Positions 17,978-27,900 are shown, numbered from the stretch's first letter. The stretch is 64,000 nucleotides of DNA from Polynucleobacter cosmopolitanus (GCF_002224225.1 NZ_NJGG01000001.1:525374-589373); one strand, 5' to 3'. Notes: generated by a model not told the origin, from the letters alone. Numbers and translations: made by a program.

Positions 17978-19297
17978 CTATTGATTGGAGTTGTTTGACC
18001 GGAATAAACCCGGCAAGATTTTCATGAGGGCATCACGCTCTTCGCCTTGCGCATGTTGCAAAGCGTGCAAAGAGCCATGTAAAAACTTATTGGTAAGACC
18101 TTGCGCCAAAAGATCCAATACCACTTGTGGGTCTTCACCTTTAGCGAGTAGCTTGCGGGCACGCTCAAGCTCGATAGAGCGCAAGTCTTCACCGCGTTGG
18201 CGCAAGTCTTGGATCAAAGGCACCGTGCCTCTGGTTTCTAACCAGTGCATGAAATGCGATACGCGGGTTTCAATGATTGCTTCCGCTTGGCCCACAGCTG
18301 CTTGACGAGAATCTGAGCCAGCTTGAACAATGTCACTCAAGTCATCGACGGTGTAGAGGTACACGTCGTTTAATTTGCCGACCTCAGTTTCAATGTCGCG
18401 AGGCACCGCCAAGTCAACCATCACAACGGGGCGATGACGACGTTGCTTGACTGCACTTTCAACCATGCCCAAGCCAATGATTGGTAAGGTGCTGGCAGTG
18501 CATGAAACCACAATATCAAAATCATGCAGGCGTGTGGGTAGATCAGAGAGACGCAAGGATTCTGTTGCCAAGCCTTGTTCTGATAATTGATCAGCCAGTT
18601 CTTGGCCGCGCTCCAAAGTACGATTGGCCACAGCCATTAATTTTGGCTTGCGCGCCGCAAAATGCGTGGCGCACAAATTGATCATTTCACCAGCACCGAT
18701 GAATAAAACTTTTTGCTCTGAAACACTTTCAAAAATTCTTTCAGATAGGCGCACCGCAGCAGCTGCCATTGAAATGGAGTGTGCTCCGATTTCAGTGGTG
18801 CCACGAACCTCTTTGGCCACCTGAAAAGTTTTTTGAAAAAGTTGGTTGAGGTAAGTTCCTAATGAGCCTGCTTCATCAGCAGAGCGCACCGCATCTTTTA
18901 ACTGACCCAGAATTTGAGTTTCGCCAACCACCATCGAATCCAAACCGCAGGCCACTCTGAACGCGTGACGCACGGCCAGCGATTGTGGCAAGACATAAAC
19001 GTGAGGCATTAATTCTTGGCTATCGATGCCTCGTGATTTGGCTAGCCACTCCAAGGTGGTTTTCTTGAGTAAAGAGGACTGTTCTTGTGTTTGCTCATCA
19101 TTGGCCGCACAGTAAAGTTCTGTGCGATTGCAAGTTGATAAGATCGTCGCTTCTGGCAAATCTGTTTCAGATACACTTGCTAAATGATTTTTCAGGTGAT
19201 GCAAGGCAGGCTGAATCATCTCAGGTGTGAATGCCACCTGTTCACGCACCTGGATCGGTGCGGTGTGATGATTAATGCCTAATGTCAAAATTTGCAT
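17978..19297 (-). CDS. hemA: Glutamyl-tRNA reductase
   Basis: This 439-residue enzyme reduces glutamyl-tRNA to glutamate-1-semialdehyde, the first step of C5 tetrapyrrole synthesis. The active-site cysteine is C56 in STCNRTELY. The NADPH-binding domain has [17 protein letters not shown], and the C-terminal dimerisation helices are rich in Arg and Glu. The start [15 protein letters not shown] is standard. It is divergent from a small membrane-protein gene and heads the hemA-prfA unit. Confidence 0.97.
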   Translation of the reverse strand: MQILTLGINHHTAPIQVREQVAFTPEMIQPALHHLKNHLASVSETDLPEATILSTCNRTELYCAANDEQTQEQSSLLKKTTLEWLAKSRGIDSQELMPHVYVLPQSLAVRHAFRVACGLDSMVVGETQILGQLKDAVRSADEAGSLGTYLNQLFQKTFQVAKEVRGTTEIGAHSISMAAAAVRLSERIFESVSEQKVLFIGAGEMINLCATHFAARKPKLMAVANRTLERGQELADQLSEQGLATESLRLSDLPTRLHDFDIVVSCTASTLPIIGLGMVESAVKQRRHRPVVMVDLAVPRDIETEVGKLNDVYLYTVDDLSDIVQAGSDSRQAAVGQAEAIIETRVSHFMHWLETRGTVPLIQDLRQRGEDLRSIELERARKLLAKGEDPQVVLDLLAQGLTNKFLHGSLHALQHAQGEERDALMKILPGLFRSNNSNQ

Positions 19298-19328
19298 AAT
19301 GAAATTATAAGTTTTTCATGGAGTTAGG

Positions 19329-19580
19329 ATGAGTTTTCTAGCATTTTTAATATTTGGCGGTTCTGTGGGCTTGATTACTGCATATCTTTACCCTAAAAAC
19401 CGACTAAAACTCAAAGATTTACTGCTTTATTGGCTTGCTGGCGTGGTGATTAGCTTTTTAGCCTCTTTTTTTGGTCAAACCTTTGGGCTTTTTAGTTCTG
19501 GTCAAATTTTGGAGTGGTTAGGAGCTATTTTTGTGACTATCTTGCTGGTCGCTTCTTTGAGGGCTTTGGCCAACAATTAA
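19329..19580 (+). CDS. Small three-helix membrane protein, unknown function
   Basis: The 83-residue protein contains three predicted membrane segments (about 3-20, 32-50 and 58-78) with a basic loop KNRLKLKD between the first two. I recognise no motif that gives a function. The glycine pattern of the first helix (IFGGSVGLITAYL) loosely recalls GlsB/YeaQ-type small membrane proteins, but the similarity is weak. It starts with GGAGTTAGG just upstream and lies between divergent hemA and a convergent ung gene. Confidence 0.6.
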   Translation: MSFLAFLIFGGSVGLITAYLYPKNRLKLKDLLLYWLAGVVISFLASFFGQTFGLFSSGQILEWLGAIFVTILLVASLRALANN

Positions 19581-19604
19581 TCTTACGAAGTCTTGATCTT
19601 TTGA

Positions 19605-20360
19605 TTAAGACCATGTGATGACAGATTCACCTTGTTTTTCAAGAAGGTCATTGACCTGTTGAAAGTGACGACAGCTACCCTTATCACCCTTTAATAAAAA
19701 TGGTTCAGTGGTTCGATACACACTCAGCCCTGATGGATGAGAAGCTGTCAGAATGCTGGGGTTTCTTGTGGGAGTGGTGGAGTAACTTGCTTGCTCAATC
19801 AGAGCTTTTTTCTTCTGCGCATGAGAACCCCACAGCAGCCATATTAATCCAGGCTTTTTAAGCGCTAAGCGATACAGCAAGCAATCCGTTAGCTCTTGCC
19901 AACCCAACTGGGCATGTGACCCAGCAATCTCAAGTTGAACAGTCAGACTGGCATTAAGAAGTAACACGCCTTGTTTGGCCCAGTGACTGAGGTCACCATG
20001 TTGTAACCCTGAGTAACCATCTAGAGCAATCGCTTTACTGATATTTCGGAGTGAACTTGGAAAACTGCGCCATCCTGGTTTGATGGCCGCTGGGATGGAA
20101 AAAGCCAAACCTTGCGCTAGTCCTGGTGTTTGATAGGGATCTTGACCCAAAAGAACAACTTTCACTTGTTCAACCGATGTTTCTCTTAGTGCCCTAAAAA
20201 CATTTTCGGGGGCAGGTTGGATCAACTCGTTAAATTTTTCGTAAGCAGCAGAAATATTTTTTTCGAGTTGTAAAAATTGGTCAGCATCCAATTCTTCAGA
20301 AATCAAAGTCGCCCAATCGGCGGGCATCAGTGCGCGGATGGAAAAAGAGGAATTAATCAA
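19605..20360 (-). CDS. ung: Uracil-DNA glycosylase, family 1, with altered motifs
   Basis: The enzyme removes uracil from DNA to start base-excision repair. The 251-residue protein has the catalytic-water motif with Asp74 in GQDPYQ (72-77) and GLAFSIP for uracil recognition. The DNA-intercalation loop reads HPSGLSVYR. In classical family-1 enzymes these motifs read GQDPYH and HPSPLS, so the final His of the first motif is Gln and the Pro of the second is Gly here. The fold elements GVLLLNASLTV and IWLLWGSHAQKK are conserved, so the gene looks functional and merely divergent. The start is the first ATG. Confidence 0.88.
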   Translation of the reverse strand: MINSSFSIRALMPADWATLISEELDADQFLQLEKNISAAYEKFNELIQPAPENVFRALRETSVEQVKVVLLGQDPYQTPGLAQGLAFSIPAAIKPGWRSFPSSLRNISKAIALDGYSGLQHGDLSHWAKQGVLLLNASLTVQLEIAGSHAQLGWQELTDCLLYRLALKKPGLIWLLWGSHAQKKKALIEQASYSTTPTRNPSILTASHPSGLSVYRTTEPFLLKGDKGSCRHFQQVNDLLEKQGESVITWS

Positions 20361-20392
20361 TTAATTGAAAAAATAAATCAAAGCCACATTCG

Positions 20393-22195
20393 CTAAGCCA
20401 CAGCCAAAGAAAATTGTTGAGGTTGGCGACTTAGCATTTCTTTTGGAGAGCTTGATAGGTTCACGGTGAACGCTGTTTCATGGCGGAAGGCGATGATCTT
20501 CACGTTTTTACCATGGGCTATTTCAAGCATGAGCAGTGTTAACAACTGATCTAATCGTGAGGCTGTCACACGCTCTTGCTGAATGCTCGCTAAATAATCG
20601 CCAGCCGACAAACCTGCTAGTTGAGCCAGACCGCCATCGAGCACATGGGTTAACTTTACCCAGCCATTATTCACCGTTGTTCTGATACCTAATAATTGTT
20701 TGGCGCTTTCAGCGCTGTCAGAAGGTTTCTTGATTTTTGAGGTCACTTTGATTTTTGCTGATGATAATAATTTCATCAACGGTAAATCTTTGGTGCCTTC
20801 AATGTAATCGGATTTGAATGATTGCCAAGTTGTTTCAAACGAGGGTCCAATGATGAACGCAATAGCGTTATCAAAATCATTTTCTGCCATGCCTTCTTGC
20901 GTTAATTGATACATTTGCCAAAGATGTCTGATCACATCATCAAGGGATTGTTGGTTACGTGTGTGCTGCCTGATCACGAGATCCAGCGCCAAAGCAATCA
21001 ATGAACCTTTTGTGTAATAACTGACCACCGCGTTGGGCGTGTTTTCATCCATTTGATAGTACTTGGTCCAAGCATCAAAGGAGCTGTCTGCCACACTTTG
21101 TTTCTGGCGACCGGGTTGGCGCAAAACCATGTTCCATGTTTTCTCTAGCCGTTTGAGGTAAGCCGCCAAATCAATTCTTTTGCTTCTAAAGAGTTGGAGG
21201 TCGTCATAGTAGCTGGTGAAGCCTTCAAATAACCAAAGTAGCCGTGTGTGATTTTTTTGATCGAGCGTATAAGGAATGAATGCTTTGGGTTTGATGCGCT
21301 TGATCATCCACGCATGGAAATACTCATGGCTACACAGCCCTAAGAAATCTTGATAAGCATCATGTTTATTTAAGTTTTGATGGGGGTAAGGAAGGTCATC
21401 CCTGTTGCATAAAAGAACTGTGCTGTCGGAATGTTCTAAGCCGCCATAGCCTTCACCCACTGCGTTGACAATGAATGTGTATTGTTGGAACGGAGCTCGA
21501 TGAGACCTTGGCTCAAAAAATTGTATGTGTGCATCACAGATGGCTTTTAAATCTTTCGCCAATTGTTGGACATCCACTTCTTTGGTCGCACCTTGAATCA
21601 CCATCCGGTGTGGTGTGCCACAAGACTGCCAGGTGATTGTTTGAAACTCTCCGATTGCCAGTGGATGGTCAATCAGAAAATCATAGGATTCAGATTGGTA
21701 GATACCAAAGCCTGACTGATCTATTTTTTTGGCCGGCAGCGTTGTCTCAATCCGCCAAGTTTTTGTACTTGAGATGTGTTGAGTGGGTTTCAATATTTCC
21801 AGTTCATGCACTTCATCGGCATGATCGAGTACTTGTAAGCAAAGGCTGGTTGGATTGAAAAAGGCACGGGTTGCATCGATGTACGCTGCTCTGACAGAGG
21901 TATCAAAGCCATACACTTGATAACTTAATGTGACATCGTGATTAGAAGGTGGTACGAACCAAGTATTGCTGTCAATTTTTTCTAATGAAATGCTTTTCTT
22001 GGTGGCTATGGATTTAGCGCTGATTGTTTCTAGATGTTTAGAAAAATCACGCAACATGTAGCTGCCTGGTATCCATGCAGGAAGTTGAACTTGAGCCCCC
22101 CACCCTTTGAGAATGCGAGCGGGTATAAGGAGTCTGACCTCAAAGCGATGACCATGAAGATCTTTTAGTTCAACCGTGTAACGAATTCGTTCCAT
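20393..22195 (-). CDS. M61 family metallopeptidase (glycyl aminopeptidase type) with C-terminal PDZ domain
   Basis: A zinc peptidase of 600 residues. The zinc site HEYFH is at 290-294 and the downstream Glu ligand is in WLFEGFTSYY. The N-terminal beta-rich domain starts with IRYTVELKD and contains WIPGSYMLRDFSKH, characteristic of M61. A PDZ domain is present near 500-560 (GLAQLAGLSAGDYLA). M61 enzymes remove N-terminal Gly or Ala from peptides. No signal peptide is evident, so a cytoplasmic location is likely. It abuts dsbC with a 1-base gap, so the two are probably co-transcribed from upstream of dsbC. Confidence 0.9.
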   Translation of the reverse strand: MERIRYTVELKDLHGHRFEVRLLIPARILKGWGAQVQLPAWIPGSYMLRDFSKHLETISAKSIATKKSISLEKIDSNTWFVPPSNHDVTLSYQVYGFDTSVRAAYIDATRAFFNPTSLCLQVLDHADEVHELEILKPTQHISSTKTWRIETTLPAKKIDQSGFGIYQSESYDFLIDHPLAIGEFQTITWQSCGTPHRMVIQGATKEVDVQQLAKDLKAICDAHIQFFEPRSHRAPFQQYTFIVNAVGEGYGGLEHSDSTVLLCNRDDLPYPHQNLNKHDAYQDFLGLCSHEYFHAWMIKRIKPKAFIPYTLDQKNHTRLLWLFEGFTSYYDDLQLFRSKRIDLAAYLKRLEKTWNMVLRQPGRQKQSVADSSFDAWTKYYQMDENTPNAVVSYYTKGSLIALALDLVIRQHTRNQQSLDDVIRHLWQMYQLTQEGMAENDFDNAIAFIIGPSFETTWQSFKSDYIEGTKDLPLMKLLSSAKIKVTSKIKKPSDSAESAKQLLGIRTTVNNGWVKLTHVLDGGLAQLAGLSAGDYLASIQQERVTASRLDQLLTLLMLEIAHGKNVKIIAFRHETAFTVNLSSSPKEMLSRQPQQFSLAVA

Positions 22196-22196
22196 C

Positions 22197-22922
22197 TTAT
22201 TTTAATTTCTTCTCTATTTGCGCCAAAGGAACAGCGCCAGCAATGCGAGAACCATCTACAAAGAACATGGCTGGAGTTCCAGCAACACCCAATTTCTTGG
22301 CCAAAGATGTGTTGCGATCCAGTGGTGTTCCGCAGTCGCCTGGACCGGTTGGTGTTTGGTTCTCAAGCATCCATGCATTCCATGCTTTATTTCGATCCGC
22401 TGCACACCAAATCTGTTTTGATTTGGTGGCAGAGTCGGCTGATAGCAAAGGGACTAAAAATGTATAAATGGTGACGTTATCTAATTGCTGAAATGATTTC
22501 TCTAATTTTTTACAGAAACCGCAATTAGGGTCTGCAAATACAGCAATTTGGCGTGAGCCCTTGCCGCGCACAACTTTGATGGCATCGTTCAGAGGTAAGT
22601 CAGACCATTTGATGCGATTCAAATCATTGCTGCGTTGCTCAGTGAGATTGGCGCCAGTTTTTAGATCAATGATCTCCCCTTGAACCAGATAACGTGCAGT
22701 GGCATCGGTATAGACAACATCATTACCAATCGCTACTTCATACAAGCCAGAAACCGGGGTGCTGCGCACCGCACTGATTTGCGCGCGCTCCCCCAATTGT
22801 TTTTGAAGTTCGTTTTTTACTTTTTGCTCCACGCCACTTTGCGCATGGACAGTTGAAGCGCCGATGGCAGTTAAGAATGCAATCGTCAGAACTTGAACAT
22901 ATTTTTTAGAAATTGACATCAT
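22197..22922 (-). CDS. dsbC: Thiol:disulphide interchange protein DsbC
   Basis: The protein is a periplasmic disulphide isomerase of 241 residues. A signal peptide ends at STVHA before QSGVEQ. An N-terminal dimerisation domain (about 28-90) precedes the thioredoxin domain with active site CGFC (134-137) in FADPNCGFCKKLE. A structural Cys pair (IWCAAD and GDCGTP) and the cis-Pro loop GTPAMFF are present. The usual DsbC motif is CGYC; Phe for Tyr is a mild change. The first two codons are both ATG, so the start may be either. Confidence 0.93.
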   Translation of the reverse strand: MMSISKKYVQVLTIAFLTAIGASTVHAQSGVEQKVKNELQKQLGERAQISAVRSTPVSGLYEVAIGNDVVYTDATARYLVQGEIIDLKTGANLTEQRSNDLNRIKWSDLPLNDAIKVVRGKGSRQIAVFADPNCGFCKKLEKSFQQLDNVTIYTFLVPLLSADSATKSKQIWCAADRNKAWNAWMLENQTPTGPGDCGTPLDRNTSLAKKLGVAGTPAMFFVDGSRIAGAVPLAQIEKKLK

Positions 22923-22955
22923 GAATACCTTGTTGAGTGAATGTTGTGGCTTCGA

Positions 22956-24161
22956 TTAAGAAAGCGCTTTTTTAATCAGTTGTCTTTTAAAGAATGGGCT
23001 GCGGTTAACCATGTTCATCCCCATATTTCTGAAATTTTTCATGAAGCTGCTGGGGTGAGCAAATAATTTTTGTAATTGATCGGTGGTGAAAAGTAGGGCG
23101 TCTGTGTCGCCGTGGCGTGAACGTTCATAACGTCTTAATAGAACAGGGTCGTCAATAGCTCTAAATGATTCTTTTTCTTCAATCACTTTACCGAGGGTGG
23201 CCACATCTCTTAGACCTAAATTGAGTCCTTGACCAGCCAGGGGGTGCATCACATGTGCAGCATCACCGATCAAAACAACCTTAGGCTGATGGTCTGGTGC
23301 AATGATGCGTTCAGCCTTCAGTTTGCGAAGTGGAAAGCTTTTCGGGCTGGTGATCATCTTGAGAGGTCCAAAGCGTTGTGCAACGGATCCCATTGCAGCA
23401 GACATGACCTGAGCGGAAAGAGCTTCAGGAGTTAATTGTTGTAGTTGTTCAGCATGTGCACTTTGTGCTGACCACACCATCGATAATTTTTTATTTGGCA
23501 GTGGTAGAAGAGCCAGTATTTCACCATGATCTAAAAACCATTGGCAGGCAGTACCCTGATGATCGAGTTCGCAATGAAAATTAGCGACCACAGCAGTTTG
23601 TCCGTAATCGTTCACAGGGGTTTTAATTTGTAGTTTTTCTCTGATGGGTGAGTTGGCACCATCAGCGGCTAAAAGAAGCTTGGCAAAAAAACTTTGACCT
23701 GCTTTGGTGTGAACCGTGACCCCCTCTTTGCTTGAGACGAAATCCGAAACCGAATCAGTGATACGTTGAATGTTGCCTTGAAATTGGGAGGCGGTGTCTA
23801 AGGTTTTTTCAATATGACTGGCTTCTACAATCCAAGCAAGCTGAGAAACCGTGGCGCTGTAGGCTGAGAAGTGAAGTTCATCTGTAGCCCGCCCGCTGTC
23901 TCCAAACACACGCATATCACTCACCACCTGAATACGTCTGTGATCCAGAGCTTCCCAAACGTTCATATCAGACAATAATTGTTGGCTACTCGATGACAGA
24001 GCATAAATTCGACTATCCCAAGACAAATCATCATTACAATGTGGGTCTGGATCAAAATTGGGTGCTAGGTGCAATATCTTTAAGCCTAACTGGGCTAGTC
24101 GAAGCGCAGTTGCTTTACCGGCAATGCCAGCACCAATAATAATAAGATCGTAACTGTTCAT
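22956..24161 (-). CDS. UbiH/UbiF/VisC-family FAD-dependent hydroxylase (ubiquinone biosynthesis)
   Basis: The flavin monooxygenase belongs to the family that hydroxylates the ubiquinone ring. The dinucleotide motif LIIIGAGIAGKATALRL is at the N-terminus, the DG motif in LLLAADGANSPIRE, and the second FAD motif GDAAHVMHPLAGQGLNLGLRD near residue 300. I place the start at 24161, where the protein begins MNSYDLIIIGAG; a longer frame from 24251 reads into the ychF promoter and coding strand. The subtype (UbiH, UbiF or UbiI-like) cannot be fixed. It is divergent from ychF with about 20 bases between starts. Confidence 0.88.
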   Translation of the reverse strand: MNSYDLIIIGAGIAGKATALRLAQLGLKILHLAPNFDPDPHCNDDLSWDSRIYALSSSSQQLLSDMNVWEALDHRRIQVVSDMRVFGDSGRATDELHFSAYSATVSQLAWIVEASHIEKTLDTASQFQGNIQRITDSVSDFVSSKEGVTVHTKAGQSFFAKLLLAADGANSPIREKLQIKTPVNDYGQTAVVANFHCELDHQGTACQWFLDHGEILALLPLPNKKLSMVWSAQSAHAEQLQQLTPEALSAQVMSAAMGSVAQRFGPLKMITSPKSFPLRKLKAERIIAPDHQPKVVLIGDAAHVMHPLAGQGLNLGLRDVATLGKVIEEKESFRAIDDPVLLRRYERSRHGDTDALLFTTDQLQKLFAHPSSFMKNFRNMGMNMVNRSPFFKRQLIKKALS

Positions 24162-24180
24162 ATTGGAATAATAACTCGCT

Positions 24181-25275
24181 ATGTCATTGAAATGCGGTAT
24201 CGTCGGCCTTCCTAACGTTGGCAAATCAACTTTGTTCAATGCTCTTACCAAAGCTGGTATTGCAGCAGAGAATTACCCTTTTTGCACGATTGAGCCAAAT
24301 GTGGGGGTTGTGGAGGTGCCGGATCCTCGCCTAGCCGAGCTGGCTGAGATTGTGAAGCCTGAAAGGGTGTTGCCAGCGGTTGTTGAGTTTGTTGATATTG
24401 CTGGCTTGGTAGCTGGTGCATCGAAAGGTGAGGGCTTGGGTAATCAGTTCTTGGCCAATATCCGTGAAACTGATGCCATTACCCATGTGGTGCGCTGTTT
24501 TGAAGATGGCAATGTGATCCACGTGGCCGGTAAAGTCGATCCACTGTCAGATATTGGTGTGATTGATACAGAGTTAGCACTTGCTGACTTGGCAACTGTT
24601 GATAAAGCTTTTGCTAGATATTCAAAGGCAGCTAAGTCAGGGAATGATAAAGAGGCCAACGCTTTGGCACCCCTTTTGGCAAAAGTACAAGCTCAGTTAA
24701 ACCAAGCTCTCCCCGTGCGTGCGATGGGTTTAAATGAAGAAGATTTGGCCTTGTTAAAACCATTTTGCTTGATCACGGCCAAGCCTGTGATGTATGTGGC
24801 CAACGTTAAAGATGATGGCTTTGAAAATAATCCTCACTTAGACACTGTTAAGGCTCATGCTGCCAAAGAAAATGCGCCTGTTGTGGCAGTTTGCGCAGCG
24901 ATTGAGGCTGAAATTGCAGAGTTAGAAGATGAAGATAAAAAAGCATTCTTAAGTGACATGGGCATGGAAGAGCCTGGTCTGGATCGTGTGATTCGGGCCG
25001 GATTTGGTTTGCTTGGTTTACAAACTTACTTCACCGCTGGTGTGAAGGAAGTTCGTGCTTGGACCATTCATGTGGGTGACACAGCGCCGCAAGCAGCAGG
25101 TGTGATTCATACTGACTTTGAACGTGGCTTTATTCGTGCTCAAACCATTTCTTATGATGACTTCATCTCATTCAAAGGGGAGTCAGGTGCCAAAGAAGCT
25201 GGCAAGATGAGGGCTGAGGGCAAGGAGTATGTGGTCAAAGATGGTGATGTGCTGAACTTCTTGTTCAACGTTTAA
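24181..25275 (+). CDS. ychF: Redox-regulated ATPase YchF (Obg family)
   Basis: A P-loop protein of 364 residues that binds ribosomes and hydrolyses ATP in preference to GTP. G1 is GLPNVGKST (8-16), Switch/G3 is [17 protein letters not shown], and the NKxD position is replaced by the YchF-type sequence in [10 protein letters not shown] helical coiled insert lies between about 130 and 200, and the C-terminal TGS domain contains [13 protein letters not shown] and the end of [12 protein letters not shown]. Full length and no anomalies. Confidence 0.96.
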   Translation: MSLKCGIVGLPNVGKSTLFNALTKAGIAAENYPFCTIEPNVGVVEVPDPRLAELAEIVKPERVLPAVVEFVDIAGLVAGASKGEGLGNQFLANIRETDAITHVVRCFEDGNVIHVAGKVDPLSDIGVIDTELALADLATVDKAFARYSKAAKSGNDKEANALAPLLAKVQAQLNQALPVRAMGLNEEDLALLKPFCLITAKPVMYVANVKDDGFENNPHLDTVKAHAAKENAPVVAVCAAIEAEIAELEDEDKKAFLSDMGMEEPGLDRVIRAGFGLLGLQTYFTAGVKEVRAWTIHVGDTAPQAAGVIHTDFERGFIRAQTISYDDFISFKGESGAKEAGKMRAEGKEYVVKDGDVLNFLFNV

Positions 25276-25303
25276 ATGTTGAATCCTTGATCAGGTCCAT
25301 GAA

Positions 25304-25837
25304 ATGACCAGCCCAGTCATCAGAGTTGTTCATAGCCGTGCCAAGGACGGTTGTCATGCGGCTTATGAAGCTTTGATCTTGGGGATGTTTGAATCAATGA
25401 AACATTTCCCAGGATTTTTGGGTTCTGAATTACTCCCGCCCTTAGCTAACGCCGATGAATACCAAGTGATTGTGAAATTTTCTTCACAAAAAGATTTGGA
25501 TGATTGGGATGTTTCTTCTCAGAGACAAATGTGGCACGCACGTTTTCGTCCATTATTAGCGGCTGACCCTGAATATCATCTTTTAACTGGTCTAGAAGCA
25601 TGGTTTTCTTTGCCAGAAATTCCAGTTGGTAAAAAACCACCCAGAAATAAGATGGCTTTGATCACTTGGTTGGGCATTTGGCCCACCGCATCGATTTTCT
25701 TGTATTTCTTAACGCCATATATGGAATCTTTGCCGTATTTGTTGCGAACCGCGATTGTCACGGGATTGGTCGTGATCACCATGACTTATTTATTGATGCC
25801 GCGTTTGGTCCAGGTCTTCAGAGCCTGGTTAAATTAA
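25304..25837 (+). CDS. Antibiotic biosynthesis monooxygenase (ABM)-domain membrane protein
   Basis: The 177-residue protein has an N-terminal ABM-like dimeric alpha/beta barrel (about 5-95; VIRVVHSRAKDGCHAAYEAL, FPGFLGSELLPP, FSSQKDLDDW). Two C-terminal membrane helices follow (about 115-135 and 145-167) with a KNPPR-type basic segment between domain and membrane. This two-part architecture is known in bacteria as ABM proteins without assigned substrate. It follows ychF after 28 bases. A hairpin (25854-25867) ends the unit just before the aromatic island begins. Confidence 0.75.
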   Translation: MTSPVIRVVHSRAKDGCHAAYEALILGMFESMKHFPGFLGSELLPPLANADEYQVIVKFSSQKDLDDWDVSSQRQMWHARFRPLLAADPEYHLLTGLEAWFSLPEIPVGKKPPRNKMALITWLGIWPTASIFLYFLTPYMESLPYLLRTAIVTGLVVITMTYLLMPRLVQVFRAWLN

Positions 25838-25853
25838 GCGTTGTTCAAATGAG

Positions 25854-25870
25854 CCCCTGCCTAGGGGTTT
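25854..25870 (+). terminator. Short hairpin terminator before the aromatic island
   Basis: CCCCT (25854-25858) pairs with AGGGG (25863-25867) around GCCT, followed by TTTA. It is short, so efficiency may be modest. Confidence 0.45.
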
Positions 25871-25874
25871 ACGC

Positions 25875-25948
25875 TAAATCTCGAGAAATTTAACTTATTT
25901 CGGGAATACTTGGTATAGGATCATCTTTTAACCTATGCGGAGATACTC
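25875..25948 (+). promoter_or_regulatory. Promoter/operator region A (CTCGAG type) upstream of the GST/DUF1329 genes
   Basis: TAAATCTCGAGAAATTTA (core CTCGAG 25880-25885) is followed 19 bases later by TTCGGGAA (25899-25906). The same pair with the same 19-base spacing recurs upstream of dmpK at 28003-28033. The two regions align over about 65 bases, which implies a shared regulator or promoter duplication. Confidence 0.7.
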
Positions 25949-26554
25949 ATGAAGCTCTATTACACCCCAGGTGCTTGTTCATTAGCTGTGCACATCACAC
26001 TGTGTGAAACTGGTTTGTCATTTGAAAAAGAATCTGTTGATTTAGCCACTAAAAAAACAGCCAGTGGCGCAGATTTCTCAGCAATCAATGCCAAGGGTTA
26101 TATCCCAGCACTTCAGTTGGATAGCGGTGAGTTGCTCACCGAAGGTCCTGCCATTAATCAGTATTTAGCAGATTTGGTGCCAGAGAAAAAATTGGCGCCA
26201 GCCAATGGCACATTGGACCGAGTGCGTGTGCAGTCATGGTTAACTTTCATCGGTACTGAACTACATAAATCATTCACACCACTTTTCCATCCTAGTGCAG
26301 ATGATGTGAAAGCTCAGGCAAAAGCCAATATTGCTAAACGCTTAACTTATGTGAATCAAGAGTTATCAGGTAAATCTTATTTGGTCGGCGATCAATTCTC
26401 TATCGCTGATGCCTATTTATTCACCGTGATCGGATGGATGGGTTTCTTGGCGATGCCAACAGACGCTTATCCTCATATTCAAGCGTTGGTAGCAAAAGTG
26501 GCAGCTCGACCAGCAGTGCAAGCAGCCATGAAGGCTGAGGGTTTAATCAAGTAG
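25949..26554 (+). CDS. Glutathione S-transferase, beta-class type
   Basis: The 201-residue enzyme has a thioredoxin-like N-domain opening MKLYYTPGACSLAVHITLCE, with the beta-class residue Cys10, and NAKGYIPALQL with cis-Pro. The helical C-domain contains YLVGDQFSIADAYLF, the N-capping box. Such enzymes conjugate glutathione to electrophiles or isomerise ring-cleavage products. GST genes are common in aromatic operons. Its location behind an operator shared with phenol hydroxylase genes suggests detoxification of aromatic intermediates, but this is inference. The DUF1329 gene follows after 17 bases. Confidence 0.92.
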   Translation: MKLYYTPGACSLAVHITLCETGLSFEKESVDLATKKTASGADFSAINAKGYIPALQLDSGELLTEGPAINQYLADLVPEKKLAPANGTLDRVRVQSWLTFIGTELHKSFTPLFHPSADDVKAQAKANIAKRLTYVNQELSGKSYLVGDQFSIADAYLFTVIGWMGFLAMPTDAYPHIQALVAKVAARPAVQAAMKAEGLIK

Positions 26555-26571
26555 GATTTGAATCAAACTAA

Positions 26572-27900
26572 ATGAAGATACAACTTGCTCCGATGGCTTC
26601 TATTGTTCCTATCGCTGCTTTATTGAGCGCATTATTTTTTAGCACCAGTGTGCAAGCAGCCAGTGAGCAAGATCTTCAAAATAGCTTTGATCCGTATTTG
26701 AAAGGGTTTCCCCAGTTTCCTGGGGTTAAACCTGGTTTGGTGATTGATAAAACCAATCTTGAGCAATACAAGGCAATTTTAGATCCCGGTTTGCAATACG
26801 TGATTCAAAACGATTGGCATCAAATCAAGGTGGGACCAACCACACAGTTTCAAATTAATCAGAAGTTCATTGCTGCTACCAAGCAGCATCTTAATAAAGC
26901 TCAGCTCGGTCCAAGAGTTGGTGATATTGATCAGTACATTTCAGGGCGTCCTTTTGTTGAGGAACCTGATGTAAAAGATCCACGTGCTGGAGAAAAATTA
27001 GCTTGGAATTTCAGGGCTGGTGCCGGTGTTGGTGATAGCGGGGTGATCTATCCTTTCTATTGGCGTTATCGAGACTTAATGAGTGGCAAGATTGAGAAGA
27101 CGGTGAAGTTCTCTTTCAATATTTTGAAATTCAAGCATCGCATTGAAGAGCCGGCTCCAGACATTAAGCCCAACGCTGCTGATTTGGCTGTGGCTATTTA
27201 TGCCAAAGTTTACGAGCCACAAGATCTTAAAAATACCCAACTCTTGATCTTGCATGCTGATAACGATCACAAACCTCAAGATGCTTATATGTATTTGGGT
27301 TTCCAGAGGCGCGTGCGTCGCATGGCGCCAGGACAATACACAGATGCTTTTTTAGGCTCTGATGTCATGATTGAAGATTTTGAAGGTTTCAATGGCCGTA
27401 TTTCTGATATGAAATGGCATTACAAAGGAGCCCAAAATCTTTTGCTGCCGATGTTCAATCATCGTGAGATGAAGTTGGCAACTGACTTGCCAGTAGAAAA
27501 AGATGGTTACCAATTCATTGATGTGAATGGTCAAGGAGGATGTTTCCCTGATATCACTTGGCAATTGCGTAAAACTTTTATTTTGGAAGTTGAACCGCTG
27601 GATCCTAAACACCCGATCAGTAAGCGATTGTTTTATTTAGATGCTCAATCGATGCACATTGTTCGAACATTGATTTATGACCGAAAAGGTCAACTGTGGA
27701 AAGTTGGAACCTTGGGCAAAACTCATCCTGATGCACATTTGCCAGAAAATAAAGATTTGGGCAGTCCAGTCGATGACGTTTTTTCTGCTGTGGACGTTCA
27801 AACCAAGCATTGCACCACCGGGCAATTTAAAACAAAGGTTGATCCTAAAGCCAACCCGCCTTCACTTTTTCAAGTTCAAAACTTGAGGGGTGGCGATTAA
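26572..27900 (+). CDS. DUF1329 periplasmic/outer-membrane associated protein (first copy)
   Basis: A 442-residue exported protein. The signal peptide spans about residues 1-29 (ending SVQAAS). It is a clear paralogue of the product at 56243-57553: both share GRPFVEEP or GRPFLEEP, DPRAGEK, AIYPFYWKYR-like, LGFQRRVRR, DFEGFNGR-like and KHCTTGQFK segments throughout. DUF1329 proteins have an LolA/LolB-like or outer-membrane-lipoprotein-like fold in some predictions, but function is not established. It is usually next to DUF1302; here it is without that partner and is co-transcribed with a GST. Conserved cysteines are GGCFPD and KHCTTG. Transport of a hydrophobic compound is a guess. Confidence 0.85.
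   Translation: MKIQLAPMASIVPIAALLSALFFSTSVQAASEQDLQNSFDPYLKGFPQFPGVKPGLVIDKTNLEQYKAILDPGLQYVIQNDWHQIKVGPTTQFQINQKFIAATKQHLNKAQLGPRVGDIDQYISGRPFVEEPDVKDPRAGEKLAWNFRAGAGVGDSGVIYPFYWRYRDLMSGKIEKTVKFSFNILKFKHRIEEPAPDIKPNAADLAVAIYAKVYEPQDLKNTQLLILHADNDHKPQDAYMYLGFQRRVRRMAPGQYTDAFLGSDVMIEDFEGFNGRISDMKWHYKGAQNLLLPMFNHREMKLATDLPVEKDGYQFIDVNGQGGCFPDITWQLRKTFILEVEPLDPKHPISKRLFYLDAQSMHIVRTLIYDRKGQLWKVGTLGKTHPDAHLPENKDLGSPVDDVFSAVDVQTKHCTTGQFKTKVDPKANPPSLFQVQNLRGGD

Noticed and set aside
24162..24251. Longer N-terminus for the UbiH-like protein
   Set aside because: It would be read antisense through the start of ychF, and the family begins right before the GxGxxG motif.
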